A stretch of DNA of 64,000 nucleotides from Myotis daubentonii (taxonomy: Eukaryota; Chordata; Mammalia; Chiroptera; Vespertilionidae). The stretch spans positions 62,556,359 to 62,620,358 of the forward strand of contig NC_081852.1 of the NCBI RefSeq assembly GCF_963259705.1, written 5' to 3'. The notes below the pieces were generated by a model, which had not been told where the DNA came from, did not search any database, and saw nothing but the letters and a program-made list of their open reading frames with translations. The position numbers were made by a program, and so were the translations under genes. Positions 43,141 through 54,811 of the stretch are shown piece after piece. Positions within the stretch are counted from its first letter, which is position 1; every line of letters begins with the position of its first letter.

Positions 43141-43965
43141 CTAAATAAACAAGTAACTCAGCCGCTCTCGCCTGGAGGCGCTGTGTGACCAGTGGGCGGT
43201 TCACCTGCGTGTGTGCAGGGAGGGGCCTGGCACCGGCAGGGGCAGGCCTGGGCCCGCCAGCAGGTTGGTTTCATCCTTTTACAGAGAGGACAGGACGGAT
43301 GAATCGCATGGAGCCAGTTGAAGGGCGCAGGGGGCACAGGGAGCAGGGTCGGGTGGGAGCTGGGGAATCCGCAGGGAAGGGGCAGGCCTGGCCCCCCTCC
43401 GCCCCTGCATTCCTGGAGCCACAGTGATGAATTGAACCCACTCAGGAGGTGGTTTTTAGGCTGTGGAATGTTATTCCGTATTAGGTCACTTGAGAAATGC
43501 CTAGTAAAATATTTACTTTCTATTTCAGACCTGCTTTCCCTTCCCAGAGAAGAAGGAAAAGTAAGCAGCTCGGTGCCCCCGCCTTTGTCCTGGGACGGGC
43601 CCCGCCCGTCTGCCTCTCCAGGCCCCCCTGACACCGGGCTCTGCTCGGAGGGGGTGGGGGGGGAGGGTTAGCACCCTGTTCACAGAGCAGATAAAGGAAG
43701 TGCAGGTGGCCTTGAGGTGCCACCTTGCCAGTCCATGGGCAGCAGAACAGTCAGTGCATCCAGGTGCTATGGGCACTGGACTGGCTTGGTGGGTTTGTCT
43801 TCCTGGCACGTGGTGGGCACTTGGGCCGCAGCAGTCTAATGACTGGCCCGGGTCCCACTGGCCGACTTGTTGTGGGTGTTCGCGAGTGTTCCTGACCCGC
43901 CTGGCGGTGGGTGGCACTGGGTCTCCTCCGGGGCATTCATTCAGTCGCGGGGACCGACCGCAGAG
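43141..43965. other. Intronic unique sequence
   Basis: No exon is supported. Nothing beyond G/C-rich low complexity near 43,650. Confidence 0.4.
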
Positions 43966-43999
43966 CCAGGGCCAGGGCCAGGGCCAGGGCCAGGGCCAG
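43966..43999 (+). repeat. (CCAGGG)n hexanucleotide repeat
   Basis: Five and a half CCAGGG units. It generates spurious Gln-Gly and Pro-Trp-rich open frames on the two strands. Confidence 0.95.
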
Positions 44000-46239
44000 C
44001 CGGCGTCCACAGGTCAGCGCAGTCTGGTGAGGATGCGAACCTGGGCGCTGTTACTGCTGCGCGGCCTGTTGGGCTCCAGGTGCGGCAGGGGCTCCTGCGG
44101 GTGGAACAGGGAGGCGGGGCTGGGGGATGCCCTTCCAAGGCCCATGGAAGAGACCAGTAGTCCCTTCAGGACAGGCTGGTCATCTCACGGACCAGCGGTT
44201 TCTCTGGGCTGAATTCATGCCATTAAAGGAATCGCACTTGGAAAGTCAGATGATCCTTGCAAATGCCTCTGGGAGGCAGCTGGTGCTGGAGTGCAGACAC
44301 TGGGGCCGGGTCAGGTTGTCCTAGCTCCACCTCTGCACGTGCGCGGGTGGGAGATGCGAGGTAAGGAAGCAGTGGCTGCTGGGAAATGTTCCGGCGGTCC
44401 TGTTTGTTCCCAGGATCGCTAGTGTCACTGCAGAGTGGCAGACAGTGGCCACAGCAGCGCTCTGGGTGTGGGGTAATTGACACCAAGTCCCCTGCTCTCC
44501 TCGGCCCCGTTGGAGCCGCCAGTCTCCCCAGCCTGGCCCAGGAGCCTGCGCGAGTTTAGTCGTTGAGTGTAAGAGGCTGGCTGTGGGCACGGCGCTTTTC
44601 ACATGAGTGACTCCTGCAGTCGCCAGGGGGAGCCCAGGTGGTTTGAGAGGGTGGCCTCTGGAGCAGGGGGATCCCCAGGGCACCCCTGGCGAGAGACAGT
44701 CTCCTGGGGTTCCACCCAGTGCCCCCTCAGAGAAGCTGCAGGCAGGGCCGGAGCATCTGTGTTTTTAACAAATTCCCGTGGTTCTTGGTGCAGCAGCCCC
44801 AGACCTGCCAGCAGCACACAGACTCTTCCCTCAAACAAACCGCTCCCAGCACGCCACACGCTTGGGCCTATGGTGTGAACATTTGGCGCAAGGAATGATT
44901 GAAAGATTTTATGTAACTTTCACCACCCACCCAACCCAGATGTGAACAACTGGGTTAAAAGTGGAGCTAGGGATTTCTGCCCAACCTAGTCTCTCTCTTT
45001 CTCTCTTGGTTTAAGGGGGCTTCTCTACCCAGTTGAACAGCACATTCCATTTCTTGTGTGTCCGTTAAAATTGGAGTTGGGGCCATATTCTGACGCACTT
45101 GGCACGAGAGGAGGCGGGGCGGAGTGTCACCGGGTACTGCCAAGGAGAGAGAGCATCTTTACAAAGTCAATGTCAGTAAAAATGGGCTGCCCCCGGAAGC
45201 GCACTTGGAAAATCTGTAGACACAAGTCCAGGCGGATGTGGTGGGGTCAGAGTCCCAGTGAGCCTGAACTTGGGACCAGCACCAGGCACGCCCACCTCCA
45301 GGAGCTCCGGCGCCGACAGCAGCCCTGCATCGCTGTGCCAGACTCAGATTTGGGGAGACACCTTCGACTCAGAAACGGAAGGAAATGCGTTTTACAGCGA
45401 ATCCTTTTTCTCTTGATTTGGTGAGGCCGACAGCTTCCGTTTCCATGTCGATGGCAGCTTACTGTGTTCTGTTGGCAGAAACCCTTTGGGGCACACATGC
45501 TTTTTTGTTTTTAGTAGCAACCCTGACATGAGACGGGGAGGCAGTGTGGTCACCGCCCACTTTGGAATCGACAGACCAGCCTCAGCAGCCACAGATGCGC
45601 TCACAGGTGATAGATGATGGACCAGGGTCGGAACTAGTCCTCCAAACCGCGCGTTCACACCCCCAGTTCTAGGGGTGAGGGTGTGTGCATAGATTTGAAG
45701 GCAGGGAGGGGGCAGGGAAGTCCATCCAGTTGGGAGCCTGGAGCTTCCTCGGGAGTCACTCCTGCTCCTTGAAGGTGAACTTGAAAAGACGAGCGTGATG
45801 TCCTCAGAGGAGAATGATTTATGGGGCCTCCATCTGCCCTTGATGTGAGACCTCGTCTTGGGCTACAGAATTTGCCCAAGTAGCTGGGGTAACTACTTCT
45901 GGGGGGCTTTGGGGGTACTCCTTGAGGGAAATAGCAGCCATTCCCGTAACGACACCTGGCAGAGCGGCGCAGGGCTGGGTGTGCAGGACCGTGCGTCAGG
46001 CGGCCCCCACGCCTTTGGGGTCCTGGCAGTTTCTCTCGAGGCTGCTTTTGGACTTGGGGTAGAAATAAGTGACTTTATGATTCATGGGGTTATGCAGACT
46101 CGGATACCTTTCTGTTTCCTGGTAGACCTCCTAATAGAGATTAAATGCCAAGTGAAACGGGACGCCTGGCGGAGGTAGCCCGGTGAGCAGTGTCGCAGTG
46201 CTAGGCAGCGCGGTTATGTGTCCCTCCCCGTTAAGCAGG
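44000..46239. other. Intronic unique sequence
   Basis: No exon is supported. Possible worn MIR copies at about 44,205-44,340 and 45,540-45,640 are too diverged to call. A less GC-rich patch at 44,885-45,030 is unique. Confidence 0.4.
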
Positions 46240-46460
46240 TGCGCATTCCTGGAAAAACCACCTTTAAGAGATTTGGGGAAGCTCTAGTTTAGTAGATCAA
46301 ATAAAAACGGTGTGTAATACTTTATGCATGGGGTTTTAAATGTTTACATTATGGTAAGGTGATTCCGTTTGGATTGATTTGTGGAAACTTGTGCAGTGAC
46401 ATTGAGATGGATTTGCTTCTTCTGAAAATTGCTCCTTTAAGGAGAATGTGCTTCTCCAGC
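46240..46460. promoter_or_regulatory. Candidate conserved intronic element
   Basis: A unique AT-rich island contains 'agtagatcaaataaaaacgg', 'atactttatgcatggggtt' and 'gtttacattatggtaagg'. These resemble TCF/LEF-like, POU-like and forkhead-like words. Function is inferred from composition and motif content. Confidence 0.35.
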
Positions 46461-48424
46461 AAATAGAGCTACTCCTGCGTGCCAGGTGCCAGGGCTCCGA
46501 GCAAGAGCCAGGAGGGTTTATGCTGAAGCTCCGCGAAGCGCTGGATGTACACGAGCTGGGTGGGGCCAGGGGCTCCGGTGCACGGGCGGAGGGTGGGTTC
46601 CCAGGCTGAGGGGCGGGGAGGGTGGCCCACTGAAGACTTGACGTTTGTTGCTCTCCTGTGATTGGAGAAGTACTGTGTGTTGTGTGAGACGAAACATCCA
46701 TCCCCATCCTGACTAGCTGAAGGCCTGGGCAAGGGACCCCCACCTCCTTGTCCTCTGTCCTCACGGCAGGGTGGTGGATGTTGTTTGCATCCACCTCAGG
46801 GTATCTGTGTGGGCAGTTGACTTCTGCATGGCAAACCCATAGCTCGCCTTGAGTGAATTCTCAAATGCGGGCACTGTTGGGCATTACTGTTTCATTGGTG
46901 TAAAGAGAATGAGGTGTGGGGCAGGGGGAGGGCTGGGTCTGCAGAAGCCGAGAGAGGGCTGAAGGGCCACGGAGTGGCCCTGAGTTCAGATTTACCGCCA
47001 GCAGGTGCGGCATTTTAGGGCTGTGGCCCTGGTTCCTGGGCGAGTGAACCAGCCACGGGCTCTGCGGGTGAGGGTGGAGCAACTGCAGAGGAGTGCTGGG
47101 GCCCCATAACAGTAGGTGCCCAGCTGGCTGCGGGGCCAAGAGGGAGACGTCGGGGGCTGCTCAGGGACTGGGGTGCATGGTGGGCCCATCACCGTTTCCC
47201 TCAGTGTAACTTAGGCCGCAGCTTGAGTTCTGTCCCGGGCGCCTGGGCATGGTCCTGCCATGTCCTTCCGACCCAGCTGATAGGGCGAAGGTATGTTGTC
47301 AGTGTCACTTTTCTCTCTGCCTCTCTGTTGGTCATCTCCAGGGGCACAGGGTGGTGGTCCTCTCTAACAGAAGGGATGGGGGTGGGAGAGGCTCTGCCCT
47401 TCGCCCTGGGTGAACGGCCACCCAGGCACCTTCCCCTTCAGCACCGGTACCTGGGTTCTGCATGGAGGCACCCCTGGGGTCTCAGCGCCACCCGATAGGG
47501 ACCTGTTAGGCTGGGTGTGGCCTCTAGGGGGAGCTCAGAGGGGCGGCCCATGCACCCACATCCCAGACTGGCCCAGGATGATGGTGGCAGCCCCAGCCAG
47601 GATAGACCCAGCCGCATGGCGAAGGGCCGACGGGAACCTGCCCTGCCCTCGCCTGTAGCACATGGATTTGGCGTTAGGCTGACGGGCGTGTGGGCGGCTG
47701 AAGTGATGGATGGACCCCAAGGTGAGATCAATTAAAGCACATACTTGAGGGGAGTCTCAACTTTCTATTTCCTGGCTCAGCCGCTGGAGGTCTAGTCCCT
47801 TTCCCGGCACCGTTGTTCAGGGCATAGCTGGTTTCAGCCTGTGTGTAGAGGCGGTGACGGCTGTGCTAAGGGGACTGAGGCCATCCCCCGGGAGAGCTGG
47901 CGGGCAGGGCCACTGCAGGTGTCCCCGCCCTCAGATGGCAAGGCCGCCTGGCCGCAGTGCGGTCACAGTTTACTGCACAGGGAGATTCACTTGTTTTCAT
48001 CTTTTAAAACTTGATTATGTCAATAGAATTGACACTCATTGCAGTTTCCCTTCAGTGTGCAGTTCTGCAGGCCTTGACAGGCGGTGCGTGAACACCACGT
48101 GGTCACAGAACAGGCCCACCAGCCCGGAGAGTCCCATCCCCGCCCTCATCAAATCGGTCCTCTGAGCAGGAAGGCTGGCCTCGGGTTGCGGGAGGCAGGC
48201 AGAGGTTGGTGAGGCCAGCGGGTGCAAAGCCTGGAGGACTGGGAGCTTTCCTGTGGGGACGCCACCTGGTCGGTGTCCCTCCCTGAGCTTCAGTCCTGCG
48301 TGTCCTGCGTGTCCTGGGTGTCAGGTAGGATTGCGACTTCCCTCGGGAGGAGCTATTTAAGGAGAAGATGCTGGACACCAGTGTCTCCTGTTGCACTGTG
48401 AACAAAGCCACAATCATCTCGCCT
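46461..48424. other. Intronic GC-rich unique sequence
   Basis: No exon. At 48,035-48,160 the sequence weakly resembles an inverted L1M 3' UTR ('gtgtgcagttctgcaggcc'). A short tandem of 'gtcctgcgt' units lies at about 48,294-48,322. Confidence 0.4.
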
Positions 48425-48437
48425 TCTCATAGGTTTT

Positions 48438-48685
48438 TTTGTTGTTTTGGTGGTTTTTTTAGTTGTATTGCTTAAAGTATTACAAAGAGTATTACATATG
48501 TCTCCTTTCCCCCCCCCCACCCTTGACAGTCCCCTGGCCTCCCCTATCCCCCAGTGTCTTATGTCCATTGGTTATGCTTATATGCATGCATACAAGTCCT
48601 TCGGTTGATCTCTTACCCCCCACCCCCCCACCCCCCTACCCTTCCCGGCCTTCCCGCTGCAGTTTGACAGTCAGTTTGAGGCTAA
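48438..48685 (-). mobile_element. L1 3'-UTR insertion with intact target-site duplication
   Basis: On the minus strand it is a bat-lineage L1 3' UTR with G tracts, the tail phrase 'gtaatactttaagcaatac' and a poly(A)-rich end. An exact 13-bp duplication, TCTCATAGGTTTT, flanks it (48,425-48,437 and 48,686-48,698). The right copy is followed by AA, giving the L1 endonuclease site TTTT/AA. It is a severely 5'-truncated insertion that keeps no coding sequence. Confidence 0.93.
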
Positions 48686-49576
48686 TCTCATAGGTTTTAA
48701 TAGTCTCTTATTTCTATTCAGTTGGGGGAAATGAGTCTCGGAATTTTTTTTTAATTTTACCTGGGGTCGCTGTGTTTATTAATTTTCTGGTTGTTGCTGG
48801 AAATGCCTTCCCAGTGCTGGTTAACCCCCCGCCCCCAGGACCCCAGCACTGAGGCCGGGTGACCGCCTTCATTGCGCTCAGCGGCTCTGGGTACGTCTCG
48901 TGTGCTTCGAGGTGTTAGGACACCTTCACGCCTGAGCTTAGACTAAACGTGCCCTTGGTCTCTGCCCTGAACCTTGTGTCTCAGCATCCTTGGCTCCGGG
49001 GAGGCCCTCTGAGCTGCCCAGCAGCCGGGCAGTGAAGACATGGTCACATGCTCACCAGAGTTGGGCCCAGGAGCTGAAAGGTTGGCACCCCAGCACGTCT
49101 GTCGGAGCCGGTGGGCAGGGTATTTGCACCAGCGTCCTGGACCCTGAACAGAGAGGTGGGAGCCTGCTCTCCAGCAGTTCTTCCTGGTGGGAAGACCCAG
49201 GCCCTCCATGCCTAACAGCAGCTCCCTCTGTGGTCCCCACCAGGGAAAAGTTGTCCAAAGGCTGCGCTTCATTTAAACATAAGGGAGACACATATGTTGT
49301 GTCAGAAGGGCGGCAACAAGCATATTCAGTGGTGCCATCCTCAGCTGTGCAGGCAGCCCCGGGGTCGCTGGGGTCCTGCCCTCGCCTTGGGCCCCGTGCC
49401 TGGCTCCACAGGGTCGCTTCAAGGTGGATCTTAAGTCCTCGTGGACTTGAAGGGGAGTGGGCGAGCAGCTTGCTACCCTGGCCCAGCCCCGCTGGCCGAG
49501 GCTTGGAGACGTCCTTGAGGTGTGCAGATGGTCAGGTGGCATTTCAGAGGGTGCCTGTTGGAAAGATCTGCTGGGC

Positions 49577-49615
49577 GAGGCCTGGGTTTGGGCTGGACGT
49601 TTCTTGAATGAGCTT
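49577..49615 (+). repeat. 39-bp low-copy duplicate, copy 1
   Basis: Shares an exact 22-bp block (49,577-49,598) with 50,277-50,298, followed by AATGAGCTT in both after a few mismatches and one indel. Flanks do not align well. Parent family unknown. Confidence 0.75.
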
Positions 49616-50276
49616 ACATTCAAGAACATTAGAAATATCTAAGTTTGGGGGATAAATAGTAATAATAATACAGCTGCTTTTATTGACACCAGGCACGTGC
49701 CCGCAGGACTTGGTGTGTCCATGAGGTCACAGTGAATGCGCTCTCACGGCCAGCTCGGCCAGCTCTGAGGTGCAGGGACACAGCTCTTTGGTGACAGGTG
49801 CTGCACGCCAGCCTCAGTGGGGCTTGAGTCAGAAGCCCACATCTGCACCCTAACCAAGCGGGCCTGTCTGTGGGCGCGCTCAGAACCAAGGTCTTAAGGT
49901 GAAGCTTCAAGGCTCCGGAGCCAATGGGCATCTCAGGGGCTGGGCCTTTCTGGAAACATGCCTTTCTGTGCAGGGGGTATGGGTGGCGGTTGGCGTGGCT
50001 GGCGAATTTTCAGCCTGTGGCTGGGGAAGTTTCCCCTCCGGTGCCGTGGTCCTTCCCTGATCGTAAACTGATCACAGCGGCTCGTTCCAGGCCCCGAGTT
50101 TGATTGTCCTCCAGCTCCGCCTGCCTCTTGTTTAAACTTATTTTTAGCTCAGTTCTTGAAACCTCCGTGAGCCTGTCCGTCTCCTGGTGTTTCTGAGCTG
50201 CCCAAGGTCGTTTTCATAAGCCCCCTCCAGGGCGCATGGTGAGACGGGTTAGCCTGGTGGGCAGGGCCTGGTCGGG

Positions 50277-50316
50277 GAGGCCTGGGTTTGGGCTGGACCT
50301 TCCAATGAATGAGCTT
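50277..50316 (+). repeat. 40-bp low-copy duplicate, copy 2
   Basis: Direct copy of 49,577-49,615, 700 bp away, with an exact 22-bp core. Confidence 0.75.
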
Positions 50317-50639
50317 CACCAGCAGCCCCCTGGATGTGGAGGCTCCATCCACATGGGCGGGGAGGGGGCAGGTGACCCAGCCTCACGCAGGTGGAGGAAG
50401 TGGGGGAGCCTCATAGGGTGTCTGCCCCGGCTTTGCTGGTGGTTCCAGGTGGCTCGCTGCAGATGAGTTGGTGCCGTGCCCCCAGGCTCTGTTTGTGACT
50501 CCCCGGGCTGGTTTTGTAAGTCAGTGAGAGCCCTGTGACTGGTTTGGAGGGTGCAAGGGTGTCCTGGTCTGGTCCCCTTGGCCTCAACCTTGTATCCAAT
50601 GTCAGCCCCCTGAAGTCAGCAGCCCGAGCGGACTCCCGG

Positions 50640-51060
50640 ATGTTTTCCGAGTCTTACCATGAGAAGAATAAAAGCCTTTGGTGCTTGATCTGATTTGTTT
50701 GCTGGAAGATTAGTACAAAAGCAGGAAGGAAAAAGAGTGTTGGAGGTGATTGCTAGGCTGGCGGAAGGTTATTCATGGAGCTTTGCTGACAGTCCTTGTT
50801 TAAAGGAATTCCCTGTGAGATTTATGAAGCCTTTCCAATTTATTGTCTTTTCAAGTGTAAGGTAAGCAAATAAATAGGTTATTCTCTTTTATTATAAACC
50901 CAGCCGGTGTGAGATGAAAATAAGAGGAAGCAGGGCCGCTTTGCAGCCCAGTGAGTGTCTGGAATTTGGAAAGCATCTTGGAAAGGCTTTGTTTTGTTTC
51001 TGGCTTGAGCACATTGTGCGTCTAAAAGATAAAACTTGACCCTTGATATAGTGTGCTGCT
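50640..51060. promoter_or_regulatory. Candidate conserved intronic element
   Basis: Unique AT-rich DNA in a GC-rich intron contains 'gaataaaagcctttggtgc' (SOX/TCF-like CTTTG), 'gaggtgattgctaggctgg' and 'ggttattcatggagctttgc'. It later has 'caatttattgtcttttcaag' (SOX-like ATTGT). No repeat ancestry is visible. Confidence 0.38.
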
Positions 51061-51252
51061 CCGCCCCATCCTTGAGGAGAACCGGCTGCTGCCGGGACAG
51101 CTGGACCCTGAGGGCCGCCCACCATGGTCCACGGGGACCCACAGGCCTCGGCACACCAGGATGGCGGGTTCCCAAGACCCTGCTCTGGGTTTGGTCACGG
51201 CTGCTTTGCCCAGAAGCCACACCATTTGTGGGCCCGTGGCGTAGCCCTTGGG
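51061..51252. other. Intronic unique sequence
   Basis: Nothing recognised. Confidence 0.4.
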
Positions 51253-51262
51253 AAAAACAGCC

Positions 51263-51404
51263 GTGTCCAGTAGGGGGATGAGGGCATGTGCTGGGGGGCG
51301 GGAGCGTGCGGAGACAGGTCGGTGGGGGGGAAAGACATATGTAATACTTTCGATAATAAAGAATTTAAATTTAAAAAAATAAAAAAACATCAATAACAAA
51401 TTTA
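51263..51404 (+). mobile_element. Very short L1 3'-end insertion with target-site duplication
   Basis: A 142-bp sense L1 3' end has a G-rich tract, the phrase 'gacatatgtaatactttcga' then 'ataaagaatttaaat', and an A-rich tail. It is flanked by exact 10-bp repeats AAAAACAGCC (51,253-51,262 and 51,405-51,414). It belongs to the same family as 20,428 and 48,438. Confidence 0.9.
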
Positions 51405-51414
51405 AAAAACAGCC

Positions 51415-53292
51415 CTTTCTGATCAGATGGTGACCTTGTCCTCCCAGCCCCTCTTCCTGTCCCCTTGATGTCCAGTCCCTTCTCTGAGGTCGTCGGTGCC
51501 GCCGGTGTCTTGGTGGTTGTGATGGGGCGGCTTAGGTCAATAAAAGAAACACAGGAACACGAGACCTTGTAATAAGTCAACGGCTCGTGTTCTGTAGAGA
51601 CAGCAGTGCTGAGATTTGGAGGGCTCGCTGGGTGGTCGGCCCCCTGCTAGCCAGGCCCCCCACACCCTCATTTGAAATTGCTCCTGGCTCTTTCACAGCC
51701 ACGGCAGCGCCACCAGGAAGACACCCTGTCACATGGGGGAGACGGTGTAGGTCTCTCCTGAGATGTCAGTGGCCTGGAAAGAGGTTCTGGGGGGACTGAC
51801 GGTCAGTGTTAAGGATCGTGTTCTGTAACAGACTGTGGGTCCGAGGTCATGGGCGCCTGGCTTGCGCTAGGTGCACACGGAGGTTCCGTGAATGCGTTCT
51901 CTGCTGCGGTGGTTTCAGGAGGGAAGGATCTGAGGTGCCCAGGGCAGCATTCCTGCAACCATGGGGCTGTCCTTGCCCTTCTCCCCAGTGTCTGCTAGGG
52001 AGTGGCCTTCTGTCACCTCCAGCCATGCGGGGGCAGGCGAGCAGCGCCCAGCAGCCCATGCTTGCGGGCCCTGGGATGAGGGCCTGAACACGCCTGACCA
52101 GGTCCTGCCTGCCAGGAGGGACCACACAGGCACACAGTGTGGTGGCCAGGAAGCCAGGCAGGGAGGGGCGGGTGGTCCCAGACTGGGCACAGGTCCCATC
52201 ATACACACTGACACCAGGGAAGCCTCTTCAGGGAGCTGGGGTGTGGGCTGCAGTGGGGCGGAGCCACCTTGGCTCCCAGGTGGTTCTAATGAGCAGAACC
52301 ACTGCCCAGCCCCGCGGCCTCAGCTGTTCCTTTCTGCCCCTGGCCCCCAGGCTGGGTGGGGGCAAGGGAAGGGAGAGGCTTCCTGGGAGGCCCAGCTCCT
52401 CTCTGTGCCTGGGGACAGCCACACCTGTCCTGCAGGGCTGCTCCCGAGGAGTGCTGCTCCCGGAGGGGGGCTGCGGGCAGGACTCCTGGGGGACCAGTCT
52501 TCCCACCGCCAGGTGAGGGTCTTTGGGGCTTGTCAGTAGCTCTGCGAGGCTCTCCTGGAGCAAAAGTGGAATCAGTCTTGCGGGACAGGTGCCTGTGGGG
52601 CTGAGGGCGGGGCAGATTGAAGGTGGGAGAGCTGGCCGCTGGGGTCCGGCCACCTCGGCCCTCCCCAAACCAGGAAAGCGGCTTCCCTGCGAAGGAACTC
52701 CGGAGCCACGGAGCCTTCTGCCTTGGTCAGTGTGCAGCTGGCAGGGGAGAGCGGCTGTCGCCTAGGAAACCAAGCAGAGATGGCTCGGGCCTGCCAGCCT
52801 GTTGGGGCTCCAGGCCTGGGTGGGGGTGTGCACCCCCCAAAACTGGCATGAGTCAAGGGGGATGGGGTGGGGAAGGTCGTGTGTGCATTTTTACAGGGAG
52901 AGAAGCCAGCTTCTGCGAGTGTCTCCTAGGTGTCGGGTGGGAGGCGGGTAAGTTCTGTGAATAGGACAGGAGAGAGGGAAGCAGGGGTGTGGGGGTGCGG
53001 CGGGTGCTGAAGAGGGAGTGGAGGAAACCCTGGGCCTTTCCAGGAATCTTGCTTGTGGGTCAATGGGCTTTTGTGGAGGCTCGGGGGGAGGGCGGCCAGG
53101 GCTGTGGGTGCCCTGGTAAGAGGAAGTGAGCACGTGGGAACCGTGTGGCCCTGGACCAGGGAGCTGCCGCTGGCTGGCCCCGCGGTGGTGCCCGCGGCCT
53201 CCGTTGCTGTGTAATTACGAATGGGGAGGAGTTTGAGACTCTAAAACCACAAATGAGATCCTGGGTGACTGGGTGTTGGGATGACCCCACAG

Positions 53293-53294
<2 letters not shown>
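51415..53294. other. Intronic GC-rich unique sequence
   Basis: No exon, RNA or repeat is supported. Frames of up to 192 codons (51,961-52,539) are compositional and overlap frames on the opposite strand. Confidence 0.4.

Positions 53295-53344
<50 letters not shown>
53295..53344 (+). repeat. (TG)25 microsatellite
   Basis: Pure TG run of 25 units followed closely by a G10 tract (53,347-53,356). Confidence 0.97.
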
Positions 53345-53345
<1 letters not shown>

Positions 53346-53356
53346 CGGGGGGGGGG

Positions 53357-54588
53357 AGGGCGGGGGGACAGGCAGGATCTAACCAGCAGGCTGGCCGAGT
53401 GGCCTCAGCTGCTGCTGCGGGAAGGAGGGAGGTTGTGCCAACTCAGAGGCCGGGTTGGGAGGGAACAAGGGAGACCACGAGGTTCAGACTGGAGGTCTGT
53501 TGGCGAGTTCCTCCCTTGAACGCCTGGAGAGGGGCACCTGGGGTGCTGGGTGCTTTGCCCTCATTCATCTGAAGGTTCTCTTTGCTCTCCGGTGGTGGGT
53601 GGCACTTTCCAGCCAAGTCCGTTTGGATCTTTCTTCTCCCCTGGGAACCTGGTGGGTCCTCTCACTGAGTAGCCTCCGGCAGTGATGGGACCAACGGGAT
53701 CCTGGGCCCAGCAGATCCCCCACCCTGCCTGGGGTTACCTGGCCCCCTGAGCTCAGAGCTAGAGCCATGCTGTAACCGCCCCCCCGCCCCGCCCCTGGGG
53801 TGCAGGGGGTTGGATGGCAGGAAGCAGCGGGTCCATCCTATGAAGCTCAGTCTCATTCCGCCGAATCCCCCTGCCCACGGCCTCTGCTGAGGGGCTCCCA
53901 CTGGGTGCACTGACTTGGACTCGGGGTTTCTGCTTTTGCTGCTGTGGACTCTCGCATGGGGCTGAGCTCCGGCTCCCCACCCGTGACATGGGAGGGATAG
54001 CAAGTCCCTGACGAGTGGCTGTGGGAATGGGAACAGGTAATGGGTTTAAGAGTTTGGTCATTGGGGGCTCTATCTAGGACATGGCTTTTGAAAGCTTGTG
54101 TTTGTCCCTTCTGACCTGTAGTCTTTGTTTCTTGCTTAATATACAGGTGAAGTCTTGAAGGCCTGTGTGTGTCTTGTTTCTGGAACCAAACTGTATTGTA
54201 TGCCCATGCGAAAAACATCTCCGGCCTGGGGGGCCACAGCCAGGAAGTGAGGGGGTGTCTGCAGGCCCTCCAGGCAGTTCCTCCTGTGCTGCTCGCACCT
54301 GCTGGCTCAGGAGAGCACCTTAAAGCGAGGCGCTTCCTCCTGCCCGAGGAGCTCGCAGTCTGGAGGGATGGGTGCGCTTGTGTCGTAAGGAAGTTCTGAG
54401 GCTTTGGGGGCTGAGTAACTCTGAATTGGTTCCTTTTGGTTCATTTGATTCCAACGGCCAGCCCAGTCCTTATAATGGCTTACAGTTTACAGCTGTGTTC
54501 AGATGACAGCCGCCCAACCACCACCTGTGTTCAGAGGGCGCGATGGCTCAGACCCCGTGGAAGAGACGTTCTCCCTGCATTTCTGGAA
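53357..54588. other. Intronic unique sequence with a possible MIR
   Basis: No exon is supported. About 53,935-54,055 ('ccacccgtgacatgggagg', 'gtggctgtgggaatggg') may be a worn sense MIR. An AT-neutral stretch at 54,060-54,190 is unique. Confidence 0.4.
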
Positions 54589-54811
54589 CAGTGGTTCTCA
54601 ACCTTCCTAATGCCGTGACCCTTTAATACAGCTCCTCCTGTTGTGGTGACCCCCAATTTCATTGTTACAAATTGAACATAATTAAAGCATAGTGATTAAT
54701 CACAAAAACAATATGTAATTATATATGTGTTTTCCGATGGTCTTAGGTGACCCCTGTGAAAGGGTCGTTCGACCCCCAAAGGGGTCGCAACCCACAGGTT
54801 GAGAACCGCTG
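54589..54811. mobile_element. Non-autonomous hAT transposon, 223 bp
   Basis: The ends are CAGTGGTTCTCAACCTTCC and AGGTTGAGAACCGCTG, long imperfect inverted repeats extending inward (GTGACCC and GGGTCGC). The middle is AT-rich and non-coding. Flanking 8-mers TTCTGGAA and CTCTAGGG match only partly, so the target-site duplication is decayed. Confidence 0.9.

Larger units (their letters stand above)
48699..50639. other. Intronic unique sequence containing a pair of short duplicates
   Basis: No exon is supported. A likely worn minus-strand MIR lies at about 49,660-49,760 ('aataataatacagctgcttt', 'ccaggcacgtgcccgc'). The duplicate pair at 49,577 and 50,277 is listed separately. Confidence 0.4.

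Noticed and set aside
43936..44010. Gln-Gly / Pro-Trp repeat protein
   Set aside because: Entirely explained by the (CCAGGG)n hexanucleotide repeat.
53145..53572. Cys-Val-rich frames around 53.3 kb, and similar frames near 8.9 and 25.1 kb
   Set aside because: They are translations of TG/CA microsatellites.
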